The notes: generated by a model from the sequence alone, not told the origin. DNA of 64,000 nt from Sesamum alatum (GCA_034509735.1 JACGWO010000011.1:21498979-21562978), one strand, 5' to 3'. Counted from the stretch's first letter, positions 35,313 through 47,290 are shown. Translations and numbers: made by a program.

Positions 35313-35689
35313 TGTCAAAGGCCCAAATAATGTATTAAGCCCAGACACTATAGGCCCAGATGTTCCTGTTAGTAAAAGCGTGTTTGTGTTGTTGTGGTTG
35401 TAACCTTTGAACACACAGTTCTTGGGCTAGGGACTTAGCAGTTATTTTGTTGGATCTGTTAGTATTAATTGGTTAGTTTGTTTGAGTCTGGTACAGGCAG
35501 TTAACGGATCTTGGCCCGTCTATTTAAAACAGGCCCAGGCCTGAGATGTAAATATTAACTCTTGTATCCTTTCGGCTACAGAATAGAGAAACCCTAGTCC
35601 TCTTGCTTTCAATTCATTTCTTCCTCACTGCGTTTCTTCTTCACCCTTTCTTCAATGGATATGGCTGCGCTTTGCTCAAACTCTGAACA
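35313..35689 (+). repeat. 5' LTR, 377 bp
   Basis: It begins TGTCAAAGGCCCA and ends CTCTGAACA. A TATA-like CTATTTAAAA near 35519-35528 would serve the element promoter. Confidence 0.93.
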
Positions 35690-35702
35690 TGGTATCAGAG
35701 CC
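35690..35702 (+). promoter_or_regulatory. primer-binding site, tRNA-Met type
   Basis: TGGTATCAGAGCC directly follows the 5' LTR and is complementary to the 3' end of initiator tRNA-Met. Confidence 0.92.
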
Positions 35703-35805
35703 ATCTAATGATGGTCTCTGATCCTGTTCCGTTGTAGATCTAGCCCTCACCCACCATATACCCTGTTTTCCTTTTAGGACTTCTTGAATTTCTTGAGTAT
35801 CCCTC

Positions 35806-36950
35806 ATGGCGGGGAAGGAACAACAAGGCAAGGACGCTGCACGACAGAAATCTACAGAGGTAGAAGCATTAAAATTACAGAGTGGAGATTACCCAGGCAT
35901 GAGCCTGGTTTCTGTTCCTTTGAATGGAGTCAATTACTTGACATGGCGAAGAGCCGTGCGTCTCGCACTTGGGGTAAACTCCAAATTAGGGCTAATTGAC
36001 GGAACCCTCGAACGACCGAGGGAAGGAACTGAGGAATTCGAACAGTGGCAGAGAGCCGACTACATGGTAGTATCTTTGCTCTTAAATTCCATCAGCAAAG
36101 ATATTGTTGAAGCCTTCATCTATACCACGTCCGCCAGGGATCTCTAGCTTGAACTTGAGAGCAGATTTGGCGAGAGCAATGGGCTATTACTATATCAACT
36201 TAAGAGGGACGTTTCTAGCACTACTCAGGGAGATCTTTCGGTCACTTCCTACTTCACCAAGCTAAAGAAATTATGGGATGAGTTAGCCTGTCTCAACCCA
36301 ACCCCTTCCTGTTCCTGTGGGCCAGTAGACAGATCGCAGCCCAGTCGGTGGCCAGTCAACTCGTACAGTTCCTGAAGGGACTCCATGCGGCCTACGATGG
36401 GGTTCGTAGTCAGATTCTACTCCTTGAACCACTGCCAACTGTGGGAAAGGCCTACTTTATGGTGCTCCGTGTTGAAAAACAGAGAGAGGTCAATGAAGGC
36501 CCAACATGAAATATCCAGGCTGAGGCAATGAACGTTCAAAGAGGACAACCCTATGGTAGTGGCAATGGCAGAGGGAAAGAGACAGAGGACAAGAGCAAAT
36601 TATACTGTGACCATTGCAAAAAACTGGGCATACCAATGCTGGTTGTTTTAAGATACATGGCTACCCCGATTGGTATAAAAAACATGATGGATCAGAGGAG
36701 GAAGGATGATGCTAATTCAGGGAAAGCCCTCAGTTTTTGTGAGGTAGGGGAGACCAGCTCGGAGGGAAGACTGTTCCCCATTGATCATAATATAGAGGAA
36801 CTCATCACAACGGAGGTAAGGTGACTTCTGGAGGAGCAGACAGAGGCCAATCATGTGGAGTTTGATGATCCAGAAGGGCCGCCAGGTTGTGATGATGAGT
36901 TCGAGGATTTTGCAGGTATGGCTTCCATTAATCATATGTTTACTCCTCGT
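35806..36950 (+). pseudogene. copia gag, broken
   Basis: MAGKEQQGKDAARQKSTEVE opens a frame with LNGVNYLTWRRAVRLALGVN and YMVVSLLLNSISKDI, stopping at a TAG (36145-36147) where the family has Trp. Downstream frames hold LLYQLKRDV, a worn middle, and a CDHCKKLG zinc knuckle that shifts frame after the second Cys (36606-36640). It is the homologue of the gag at 1780-2741. Confidence 0.88.
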
Positions 36951-39900
36951 ATGAATTGGGTGGTTGATAGCGGGGCCACTTCACACATATGCACGAATAA
37001 AAATCTATTCCACTCTATGCACCCTGTTCAAAGATATTGCTGCATTAACTTACCTGATGGCACTAAGAAACTTGTTAAACAGGAAGGGGAAGTGCACATT
37101 TCTAACAAATTGGTCCTAAAAATTGTGTTGTATATGCCCGCCTTTAAGTACAATTTACTTTCTGTCAGCAAATTGTGCATGGATTCTCCTGTTCGTTTCT
37201 GTTTTCTAAGGCTTGTTGTATACTGCAGGACCTTCAGACTAAGAAGGTTTTGGCTGTTGCTAGGCTAAAAGGCAGACTATATGTGCTAGCTCATAATTCT
37301 TTTGATTCCAATGTAATGCATAGTTGTGTTGATATTCAGAGTGCTAAGAACAATTTGTGGCACAAAAGACTTGGCCACACTTCTAATGATGTAATCAAAC
37401 AGATTAATGGAATAAAACAGGCCACTTCTGTTAATGATGTGTGTGAGGTCTATCCTTCAGCCAAACAACGTAGGCTTCTTTTTACTTTTAGAGAAACCCA
37501 GTCAGAAAAGCCTTTTGAACTTATACATGTTGATGTTTGGGGCCTTTATAGGGAGTATTCCTTAAATAACTGCCATTTTATGCTTACTATCGTTGATGAT
37601 CATAGTAGGGTTGTATGGATATTCCTTATGCACCAAAAATCTCAAACCCCCCAAAAACTTGCGTTTTCTTTAACATGGTTAAAATCAATTTAATGCCTCC
37701 ATTAAGAAAATCAGAACTGATAATGGTACTGAGTTCTTAGGTGAAGAATGTCAGCATCTGTTTGAAAAATATGGCATTCTACACCAAAGAGCTTGCGTAC
37801 ACACCCCACAATAGAACGGGGTCGTTGAGCGGAAACATCAACATATCTTGCAAGTTGCAAGAAGTCTGATGTTCCAATCTAAACTACCCCATAAGTTCTG
37901 GACGAAGGCATTACTTACAACTGTGTACATTATCAACAGACTCCCTACACAAAGGTTAAAATGGAAAACTCCTTATGAATTATTGCACAAAAACTGAACC
38001 TAAGTATGATCATATGAAAGTGTTTGGGTGTCTATGTTTTGCCTCTAATACACAACCCTACAAGAGGAAATTCGATCATAGAGCTCACAAGTGTGTATTT
38101 TTAGGATATGTGCAGGGAACAAAGGGGTATAAGGTTTCTAATATGGAAAATGATACTATTATGGTTTCACGTGATATTATTTTCCATGAAAATGAGTTTT
38201 CATTGACCATTGCCCACTCTGCAAATGTGTACAGTCCATTTCCTTTGGTTGACCACTCTGAAAGGACTGGCACAGAGGAGTTCGTTGGTAAGGCCAGAGG
38301 GCATTGCCCCTTTGAGAAGGTCCACTAGAGTTAGTGTAAGGCCTGAATGGCTTAATGATTATGAGTGTGATTTTGCTTCATGTACTAACACTTTCACAAG
38401 CACACCAGCGCACGGTTGTTTTTCTGCTTTGCTTTCTCTGCAGGAAGAACCCAGGACATATGCCCAGGCAGCCAAGTTGGATAGTTGGAAGGAAGCTATG
38501 AAGGCTGAGATCACAGCCTTGGAAAACAATAGCACCTGGACAGTGGTGAAGCTCCCTGCTGGCAAGAGGGCCATAGGCTGCCGCTGGGTGTACTAGTTAA
38601 AACTTAGGCCAAATGGAGAGGTTGAGAGGTGCAAGCCACGTCTGGTGGCAAAGGGCTACAGTCAGATAGAAGGTGTGGACTACACTGACTGTTTCGCCCC
38701 TGTGGCCAAAACGGTCACAGTTTGAGTGTTCTTAGCTTTGGCTGCATCAAAGGGATGGCCTATCCACCATTTCGACGTAAATATGCTTTCCTCCATGAAA
38801 GCATTGATGAAGAGATATACATGCAAGCGCCGGAGGGGTATGAAGTCCCAGAGGGCAGTGTCTGCAAGCTATAGAAGTCTTTGTACGGACTAAAGCAGGC
38901 CTCCAGAAAGTGGAACAAAGAATTCACGAAGAAAATTGAAGCCTACAGGTTCAAGTAGTCAAGACACGACTACTGCCTGTTTACAAAGGTTACAGATGCA
39001 GGTTTGGTTGCTTTATTGGTATACGTAGATGACATTTTAATTACTGCACCTTCTATTACTCATATTGAGCGGGTTAAGAAATATTTGAATGATTTGTTTA
39101 CCTTTAAGGATCTGGGCGTTGCTAAATATTTCCTGGGTCTGGAAATTGGGCATACCACAGACGGTTTGGTGGTAACCCACGGTAAGTACATTCGAGACAT
39201 TGTGCGAGATGCCGGGTTTAGCAAGGGAAAAACAACATCCACTCCACTGCCTTCTGGTATAAAGTTCACATCTGAAGCAGGTTCACCCCTTCCTGATCCT
39301 TCCAGGTATAGGCGTCTCATAGGGAGAGTATTATATTTGAGTTTCACTCGTCCAGATATATCACACATTGCACAACAGTTGAGTCAATATTTGCAGCATC
39401 CCTGTCAGCAACATTGGGATGCTGCAATGCACCTAGTTAGATATTTGAAAGGAACCTGCACTGCGGGCCTCCTTTTCCCTTTTAACAACAGTTTACAGCT
39501 TTCTGTTTATAGTGATGCAGATTGGGCGGCCTGCGTTGATTCCCACCGTTCTCTAACAGGTTTTTGTGTCTTCTTGGGAGGCGCTCCGATATCTTAGAAG
39601 ACCAAAAAGCAAACTACGGTATCTCGCTCCACTGCGGAAATAGAATACCGTAGTATGGCAGCAGCCACTTGTGAACTGACTTGGGTCATGTATCTGCTGC
39701 AGAACTTACAGGAATGCCCCATTGTTCCAGTGTCATTTTACTGTGATAACAAAGCTGCTCTACACATAACTGAGAATCCAGTATTTCACGAGCGGACGAA
39801 GCACTTGGAGATTGACTGCCACATCGTACGGGATAAATTCAAGGAGAGGATCATCAAGCCTATGCATGTGACTTCCAAGTTACAATTGGCGGACATACTG

Positions 39901-39975
39901 ACCAAGGCACTAACAGGTCCATTGTTCACTTCTTTACGGTCCAAGTTGGGCTTGGTTATGCTGAACCAAAGTCCA
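36950..39975 (+). pseudogene. copia protease, integrase, reverse transcriptase and RNase H, broken
   Basis: Protease: MNWVVDSGATSHIC (36951). Integrase: LWHKRLGH zinc region, HVDVWGLY, TIVDDHSRVVWIFL, IRTDNGTEFLG, and a VERKHQ Glu after a TAG that replaces Gln. GKFD-like C-terminal motif KFDHRAHKCVFLGYVQG. Reverse transcriptase: [33 protein letters not shown] and an intact YVDDILI (39019-39039). RNase H: SVYSDADWAACVDSHRSLTG and VSFYCDNKAALHI. Stops occur at the LTR-distal SW-K motif (TAG for Trp near 39595), after GCRWVY, in TVTV-VFLALA, and elsewhere. Several are CAG-to-TAG, CGA-to-TGA or TGG-to-TAG changes. Confidence 0.92.
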
Positions 39976-39981
39976 ACTTGT

Positions 39982-39989
39982 GGGGGGGA
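39982..39989 (+). promoter_or_regulatory. polypurine tract
   Basis: GGGGGGGA directly precedes the 3' LTR start at 39990; it would prime plus-strand DNA synthesis. Confidence 0.85.
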
Positions 39990-40365
39990 TGTCAAAGGCC
40001 CAGATATTGTATTAAGCCCAGACACTATAGGCCCAGACGTTCCTTTAGTAAAAGCATGTTTCTGTTGTTGTGGTTGTAACCTTTGAACACACGGTTCTTG
40101 GGCTAGGGACTTAGCAGTTATTCTGTTAGATCTGTTAGTATTAATTGGTTAGTTTGTTTGAGTCTGGTACAGGCAGTTAACGGACCTTGGCTCATCTATT
40201 TAAAATAGGCCCAGGCTTGAGATGTAAATATTAACTCTTGTATCCTTTCGGCTACAGAATAGAGAAACCCTAGTCCTCTTGGTTTCAATTCCTTTCTTAG
40301 TCATTGTGTTTCTTCTTCACCCTTTCGTCAATGGATATGGCTGCGCTTTGCTCAAACTCTGAACA
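39990..40365 (+). repeat. 3' LTR, 376 bp
   Basis: It runs from TGTCAAAGGCCCA to CTCTGAACA and is followed by the AATAT duplication. It aligns with the 5' LTR end to end with one 1-base gap. Confidence 0.93.
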
Positions 40366-40370
40366 AATAT

Positions 40371-41508
40371 ACGTCAATTATCAATAGAAAAATGTACAAC
40401 TAACCAATAATTATTATTATCGTAGACCAACAACTATTAAAGTAGACCTACACCCATATATTGGTACAACTTAAACCCATGACTTAACTTTGCTAACTAA
40501 AAACCTAAATAAGGTGTAGTTATGTGAAAAAAACATAGTATGAACTATAATATGAAATGATGTTGTTGTAAAATTTAAATTATGTTCAAAACAAAATCAA
40601 ATCAACCTCTTGAAATTGTGGTAGTAAAGAGGAAGTTTTTATTAACTAAAATTTTAGTGCACGTCCTCAAGAATTGTTGAACTAAAATAAAAGAATAAAT
40701 GCATTTCCAAACACATTAATAAGATCATTTCTACTTGAGTTTAGGTGCACGATTAGTTATATCTTTTGTTAATAGCATAGCTTAATGTTGTCTATAAGGA
40801 AGAGTACCACAAAAAATCTGCTTTTTTAGCACATTATTTTCTTACAAGACATTGAATTTTATGATTGAAAAATTGTTAACTGATTTTTAAAATTTTAAAA
40901 AAATAGTTTAATTTAATCGTAGAAGAACCTATATAAATGAATTTGACCTAGTCAAAATTGAAGTCAAATTGAGTAAAAAGTATAAATTTTCTTATTTATT
41001 TTAGTGACAATTACTTATTGTTGAAATTAAAATCTAGAGCATCAATTCATTAAACTTAGTTTATTAAGTTATTAAATTGACTTCAAATATATTTTATGTA
41101 CGTAATATGAATTTAGCTACTAAGAAAGAAACACACATTCCATTATTGTGTACAAAAACTAATAGATTGGTTTATATAATTACTTTATTCCTCTTATATA
41201 TCAAATATGTCGCAATCACTTATTTTATTTGTTCGCTCAACATCTAATAGAAATAATTGAGATGCAATATAGTCGAATAAGATTAGTAATTTTTTAATTG
41301 TGTATTTAAATGTACAACATAAATATCATAATAACAATTGATGTGATATATAAAACGTGTTTAATGTTAAATTAAAATATAGTTAAAGTTGATGTGGTCT
41401 GTTTTTGTTTTTCTAAATAAATAGTGAGTGTGGTAATAGTTTATTTATAAAAGTATTTGAACAGTTAAATATATATTTTAATTATAATATCTATATGTAT
41501 ATATAAGG
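40371..41508. other. AT-rich intergenic, no gene seen
   Basis: Uniformly AT-rich with no credible ORF, tandem repeat or closed inverted repeat that I could find. Confidence 0.5.
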
Positions 41509-41730
41509 TGATGTGAAATCAAATAGAAAAATTCTGACAAAAAATCATAGCCTATTGTAAATTTGTAACAACATTTTGGTGGCCTATAAATACCATCATA
41601 TAATTCATTTGTAAATAAACTTTTGGAAGAATAAAGAAAGTGATTTTGGGAGAATAGTTGTTCTTGTTTTTCTCATATATATTTAAGAGTGAAAGGCCAA
41701 TAAATTTAGAATTTTTCTGAGTTTATAACA
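41509..41730 (+). repeat. 5' LTR of the truncated copia
   Basis: It starts TGATGTGAAATC and ends TTTATAACA just before CGTTATCAGCATGAC, a primer region typical of one plant copia group. A TATA-like GCCTATAAATACC lies at about 41581-41593. The partner LTR is absent, so the start is a judgement. Confidence 0.6.
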
Positions 41731-42512
41731 CGTTATCAGCATGACGTTATGCTTGATCAAGGTAAAATATCAATTTTCTGTACGTATAATTCTTATTCCT
41801 TATATGTTTACTTCTACAATACCATAGCTATTTTCATTCTTGTATATTCAATAATGAGATATGAATAATCATATTCTATACATTTTATTGTCCCTTGAAG
41901 TGGACATATAAAATAACTGATTTTTTTTATAATAATTGATATTACCTCCAGAAGTAGGCATATAATTCTTAATTTCATCCCCTGAAGTGGATGTGTATTA
42001 TAAAGTCTCATTGCTTCCCGAAATAAGTAATGAGTAAATTACCTCCAGCAGTAGGTGAAATATTATTTGCATTATCATCCCCGAAGCGATGATTAAAATA
42101 TAACAATTGATTTTCACTTAAAGTGATTTGAGATAATGACTTGATTTAAGAAGCACGAAGCTTCTTCATTTATTTATTTAAAAGTATTCGATTATTTGAT
42201 ATCATGGTATATAAATTGTGATTCCATTCTTTTTGTTAACTTGAGGTCATTTTTGATTAATTTACTTCACCAACATAGATATCCTTCATATGCCTATATA
42301 CATGATTTTACTTGTTTTGTTAGCATTATTATATGAAATAAAAGTAATTGTTACAAAATTTTTTTTGACATGTATTCCATTTCATTGCTTTTTGTAACAT
42401 CATAATATTTAAATCAAACTTAATTTTTAATATAGTTAATACCATGTATGCATGTCATAAATTATCTAATTTAATTACATGGTAACTTATTTTTCTTAAT
42501 TGTTAATAACTT

Positions 42513-43837
42513 GGAAAAATCTCACTTTTGGTCCCATAGGATAGCCCCATTCTCACTTTTGGTCCCGAGCTTTACGGGCTCGACACTTTTGGTACCAAAA
42601 ATTTTATTTTTTGACAACGTCATGTCTTGTTCCGTTATCTTTCAATGGAGAAGCACGTGTGCCGTTAGTCAGCTGCATTGACTCCAAAAAAAACGCCCTT
42701 TGGCTGTTAATATTGATTTCTAGAGGGAAAAAATGGCGCCAACCATCCATTTTTTTCACTTTAGCCCATTATATATGTAAAATAGCCACCAAAAATTAAA
42801 TCTTTGCTCTCACTTTCAATGTCATGAATGTCTCAAAATGCTTTAAATATTGAATGCTATTGTCACAAAGTTGCTCATTTGAAGATCTCATGGACAAGTG
42901 ACAATCCAGGTAGGAGGTTCTATATTTGTACTTCGAGGAGAGGTAGAGGTGGATGTGGGTTTTTCATGTGGTTAGATCCACCAATATGTGCAAGAGCTAT
43001 CGTAATAATTCCCGATTTGTTGCGACGACTGAATCTGCAAGAGGAAGAAATTCGAAAATTGCGTAGAAGGAAATCAGATTATGTTTTCTGTAATGATTGA
43101 AATTTTTTTGTTGTTGTTATGTATGTTACTAGTTTGAGCAATTCGATTATTATGTATCTACTTTTATTTGTTGTTCTTATATATTACTAGATGCCCTTTT
43201 AGTAATGGTCAATTATGTGTAAAGGGCTATTTGAGATGCCTTTTTTGTAATCGGATTATATTAATTAAGTTTGAAGTTTGTAATTAATTAAGTTTATGCT
43301 TACTTTAACTTTGTAAGAATAAGTCCTACATATTTTTAAACCTAAAAACCTGCTGAAAATTGAACAAAAACAAGAAGCAGTAGAAAAAAAAGAACTTGAC
43401 AGAAACTGAAGGCCATAATCCATTAATAAAAGTACCAAAAGTGCCATTTTACATCACAAAAATATGCCAAAAAGTACTAATTTACATCCCCAAAATATGC
43501 AAAAAAGTACCAATTTACATCCCCAAAATATGCCAAAAAATACCACTTTGGAACCCAAATGAGGGAGAATAATTTGTGGCTACATATATAATGGGCTAAA
43601 GTGAGAAAAATTGGTTGGCGCCATTTTTTTCCTCCAGAAAAGGGCGTTTTTTTTGGACTCAACGCAGCTAACTAACGGCACGTGCTTACACACGTGCCTT
43701 CTCCGTTAAAAGATAACGGAACAGGACTAATGCTGTCAAAATATTAGATTTTTGGTACCAAAAGTGTCGAGCCCGTAAAGCTCAGGACCAAAAGTGAGAA
43801 TGGGGCTATCCTATGGGACCAAAAGTGAGATTTTGCC
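42513..43837. mobile_element. Mutator-like TIR element carrying a GRF zinc-finger ORF
   Basis: Terminal inverted repeats are long: AAATCTCACTTTTGGTCCCA, then TAGCCCCATTCTCACTTTTG and CTTTACGGGCTCGACACTTT on the left, all inverted on the right (43745-43837). An inner arm (AAATGGCGCCAACCATC, TAGCCCATTATATATGTA) is also inverted at about 43570-43635. Flanks TAATAACTT and TAATAATTT match at 8 of 9, a Mutator-type duplication. The only cargo is a 90-codon GRF ORF; no transposase is present. It sits in the leader of the truncated copia, so it is the younger insertion. Confidence 0.82.
42828..43100 (+). CDS. GRF-type zinc-finger protein, 90 aa, transposon cargo
   Basis: The product has CYC at residues 10-12, NPGRRFYIC at 26-34 and GGCGFFMWLD at 41-50, a complete GRF zinc finger (Cys10, Cys12 or His13, Cys34, Cys43; GRF/GRRF motif). 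It ends with a short basic coiled-coil-like helix (LLRRLNLQEEEIRKLRRR, 64-81). GRF fingers bind single-stranded nucleic acid in the proteins where they were studied; in plants many small single-domain GRF proteins have no assigned role. The ORF is intact inside a TIR element whose relative at 23862-24960 carries a broken version. The start chosen is the second of two nearby ATGs (42822 is in another frame). Whether it is expressed is unknown. Confidence 0.72.
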   Translation: MSQNALNIECYCHKVAHLKISWTSDNPGRRFYICTSRRGRGGCGFFMWLDPPICARAIVIIPDLLRRLNLQEEEIRKLRRRKSDYVFCND

Positions 43838-43948
43838 TAATAATTTTTATGTCACCTTTAGTTCATATGTATGTATAATACATTTGATTCTACTTACATG
43901 TATATGTTGAATATTTTGCTAAAGTACATATTAACTTATTGTAGTTAA

Positions 43949-44882
43949 ATGGTCAATCTCACGAAATTGGATTTCATTGCTCTTGACGTTTCTGGAATAA
44001 ACTATCTATCATGGGTCCTTGACGCCGAAATGCATTTGGCGAGTAATAACTTGGGAGAAACAATAAAGGAAAATACTACTGCTTTCGAACAAGACTATGC
44101 TAAAACAATGATTTTGCTTCGTCATCATCTCCACGAGAGCCTGAAGTCTCAATATCTGACAATTCGATTTGACCATCAAAAGACTGTAATACTACCACAT
44201 GCAAGATATGAGTGGATACAATTGAGATTGGAAGATTTCAAGATAGTCGCTAAATACAATTCTAAGATGTTTCGAATTGTATCAAAACTCATATTATGTG
44301 GAGAAGATGTGTCGGATGAACAAATGTTAGAAAAAATATTTTCTACCTTTCATGCATCTAACCTTGTACTCCAGCAGCAGTACAGGGAACGTGGGCTCAA
44401 AACCTACTCAGAGTTGATCTCATCCCTACTTATTGCAGAAGAAAATAACCAACTTTTGTTGAATAACCATCAACACGACCCACTGGTTCCAAATCATTCC
44501 CTGAAAATTCAGCTGCAATTCCTGAAGCAAATGCTACTTCTTCAAGAAAGGGGCATGGTCGCCACCATGGCTCACCACGCGGGTCGTGGCCGTCGTAATG
44601 GTCGTGGTCGTGGTAATACATGGATTAATCCCAACAATCAAAAGAACAGAGAACAAGGCAATGAATCAACAAGAGAAAACTATAAATGGAGGTATTTGCC
44701 ATAGATGTGGAATATCTGGACATTGGTCTCGTACCTGTCGTACAACACAACATCTTGTTAAATTGTATCATGCCTCTCTGAAAGCGAATGGTAAAGAAGT
44801 TGAGACTAATTTTGCTGAGGCAGGATTATTAGACAATACCCACGTAGATGCATCTGATTTTTTTTTTTTTTCAGTCCATTGA
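43949..44882 (+). pseudogene. gag of the truncated copia, frameshifted before the zinc knuckle
   Basis: The frame from 43949 reads MVNLTKLDFIALDVSGINYL and continues through a UBN2-type capsid region (YNSKMFRIVSKLILCGEDVS, YSELISSLLIAEENNQLLL) and a Gly/Arg-rich stretch to a stop at 44704. The CHRCGISGHWSRTC knuckle lies in the neighbouring frame (about 44699-44740), so one frameshift separates them. Confidence 0.82.
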
Positions 44883-45109
44883 AAATGATGACAAAGATCT
44901 CCCTGAGCTTCCTCTAAAGTTTGGAGACATTCCTAAGGATTTCAACATAATTATTGATTAGACATGCAAGTGTTATTGGCATATTTTTGTTATTCAATAA
45001 TGTTTATTTTAGTATGTTTTGGTATTTCTTTCATTATTATAATGCTTTTACGTTTTATGAATGAAGTTTTTCCTTTACTTATTCTATGTTTATTTGCTTT
45101 ATATAGAAT

Positions 45110-45560
45110 GGATCAAGCCATTACAAATCTCAATGACAAGGAGCGTTGTCTTGTTGATAGTGTCACAACACATACGATTCTAAGAAACAAGAATTTTTTC
45201 TCAAACTTGTTAATGACAAAAACCAGTGTGAGTACTATTTCAGGTGTTAGTTATCTTATTGAAGGTTCTGGAAGAGTCACTATCTTGTTACCCGAGGGAA
45301 CAAGATTGCATATAAATGATGCCTTATATTCTACTAAATCAAAAAGGAACCTATTGAGTTTCAAGGATATTCGACAAAATGGTTTTCATATAGAAACCAT
45401 GGATAAGGATGGCATCGAATATTTATGCCTCACATCATTTAAGACTGGCCAGAAGCAAGTCTTAGAAAGAATGAGAACATATACACCTGGTTTATATGAC
45501 ACAGTGATAAACTCCATTGAATTTAAGCAACAAATTTGCTATATAATCTTCACAAATTTG
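45110..45560 (+). pseudogene. protease/pre-integrase segment of the truncated copia
   Basis: MDQAITNLNDKERCLVDSVT has the aspartic protease site as LVDSVTTHTIL (family usually DSATT). LLPEGTRLHINDALYSTKSK and RNLLSFKDIRQNGFHIETMD follow as in copia Pol. The match fades after NSIEFKQQIC, where the element is cut off. Confidence 0.75.
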
Positions 45561-45620
45561 TTGCTTGGATTCAATATTTTTTTTTTATGTTTTTCTCTCT
45601 TTAAGTTTGAAGAAAAATAA

Positions 45621-45991
45621 AAAAAATAAATGGATTAAACCAAAAGTTGAAGAATAGCACAAAATGGGAGTACAATAACATTTTTTTACAATAAAAATAA
45701 ATTTTTCGTTAAGTTTAACGGCAAAGTTAGCGGAATGATAAAAAATACTTAAAAAATAATTGTTTGAGAACTAATAATGCCACTTAAAAAATTTGAAGGA
45801 CCAAAACTGCTTTAATGGTAAAATTTAGGGGTCAAAATTACATTTATTCCGTTAGAATGAGAAAAGTTGTATTAACTACTCGCCGGGTGCACAACACCAG
45901 ACCTAGGGTCGAACTGACCATAACCTCACACTGTCACACTTAAATAAGTCAACAACTCACACCCGTATTAATCATCGCGTCACTGACCCCA

Positions 45992-46030
<39 letters not shown>

Positions 46031-46085
46031 AAGTTTTTTTAATTCTATTTTTACATATTTTATTAGACTTATACATAAAATATAA
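45621..46085. other. intergenic with a (CT)n microsatellite
   Basis: No gene is seen. A pure CT run lies at about 45992-46027. GCACAACACCAGACCTAGGGTC near 45891 looks like a MITE end without a partner. Confidence 0.5.
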
Positions 46086-46783
46086 GGATAATTATAATCT
46101 TCTCCCATAAGATTTGGTGTAATTATATGTAAATCTTATGTGGTTTAAAAATTATACCTAATATCCTTTTCATTTCTATGGACCAAATAGATTATTCAAT
46201 TAATAAAATTGACAAAATTTGCTGACATCAGCAAAAAAGTAGAATGAAAATCTATTTTTGCTATTGATTGACTTATTGTATATCAAATAATAAATATTTT
46301 CTTGATCAATCTATCTTTATACACTTACACACTTATGTACGTGAGTTTGTAGTTACATATAATTAAATTAAAACATAAGAGTAAATAGTGTAATATTTTC
46401 AGTATATTGCTAGTTTTACATATATTATAATAATTCAATCATAACAAACATATTACTTTGATAACATAAATATAGTACTTACATCTCTTGTAATATTTTA
46501 ATAATAACAAAAAATATTCCTTGCGATTTTGTCTTTTTAGTCTAAGGCGTTTGTTCATTTCTATACGTATAGGCCAATTTTGTCTTTTTAGTTTTTCAAT
46601 TTTTCATGTTATCTTTTTTTTTTTTTTATTCTTTTAGCCACTTATTATGGGTATAAAGGTAAATTGATTATTTTTGTCAAGGGGTCTCGACTTATAATCA
46701 GGGGTTCTAGATGCAATTTTTCAAACCATAAAGGATTTACGTGTAATTACACCAAACCTCTAAAAAGGGGAGTGTAATTATCC
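46086..46783. mobile_element. foldback element, same family as 9014-9718
   Basis: GGATAATTATAATCTTCTCCC on the left pairs with GGGGAGTGTAATTATCC on the right. Both arms continue with AGTGTAATTACA-type and GGTTT motifs. Its GCTGACATCAGCAAAAAAGT stretch is the unit that is tandemly expanded in the 9014-9718 copy. Confidence 0.62.
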
Positions 46784-46788
46784 CTATA

Positions 46789-47290
46789 GGCCTAGTTTAC
46801 TTTGTGTGATGGGATTATAGTGGTATAAATTAATGAATGATAAAATTTGGGATATGTAGTAATAGGATTATGTAATATTTTGTTTATTTTATTGGATGAA
46901 ATATTGAATGAATGTGAGATAATTTTATCTTAAAATTACTAGTATGTCATTAATTTGGAAAAATATTATGAAATATCAAAATCAACCCTTAATAAGACAC
47001 AACAACTGTCATTGTAAAAAAGTGCTTTTATATTTTTCCTTTTCAATTAGTAATTTTAGATTTAAATTATTACTATCATTTTGTTAAGTTTTCAAAACAC
47101 CCAAAAAATAAAAATAAGATTTGAGGACAAATTAGACCTTCAAAAAATTATCTTGGGTTGGTGGGCTTTGTAGGATAAGTATTCTCATCTCATTTGGTGG
47201 AATTACTATCAACCATTTATCCTTCTCAAAATCGAGCTTGGCCTCATTATCCCGACCGACCTTTTAAAAAGTAAACAAGTTACTAAGTTG
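46789..47290. mobile_element. probable Tourist-like MITE
   Basis: The left CCTAGTTTACTTTGTGTGATGG and the inverted right CTTGTTTACTTTTTAAAAGG resemble the ends of the Harbinger element at 27726 and the MITE at 60489 (TTTACTTTG core). A clean 3-bp duplication was not found, so boundaries are approximate. Confidence 0.4.

Larger units (their letters stand above)
35313..40365 (+). mobile_element. full-length Ty1/copia retrotransposon, TSD AATAT, non-coding
   Basis: LTRs at 35313-35689 and 39990-40365 bracket 4.3 kb with primer site, gag, protease, integrase, reverse transcriptase and RNase H in Ty1/copia order. A perfect 5-bp duplication AATAT flanks it (35308-35312 and 40366-40370). By eye the two LTRs differ at roughly two dozen of 376 positions, most of them C/T or G/A transitions, so insertion is not recent. 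Many in-frame stops prevent expression of a full polyprotein. Confidence 0.95.
41509..45620 (+). mobile_element. 3'-truncated Ty1/copia with a nested Mutator-type insertion
   Basis: A short LTR (41509-41730), an ATCAGCA-type primer region, a leader, gag and a protease-like segment lie in order, then homology ends at about 45560 with no integrase core, reverse transcriptase or 3' LTR. The leader is interrupted by the element at 42513-43837. This is a different copia lineage from the two others in the window: its gag begins LDVSGINYLSWVLDAEMHLA and its leader carries repeated CCTCCAGAAGTAGG / CCCTGAAGTGGA words. Confidence 0.8.
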
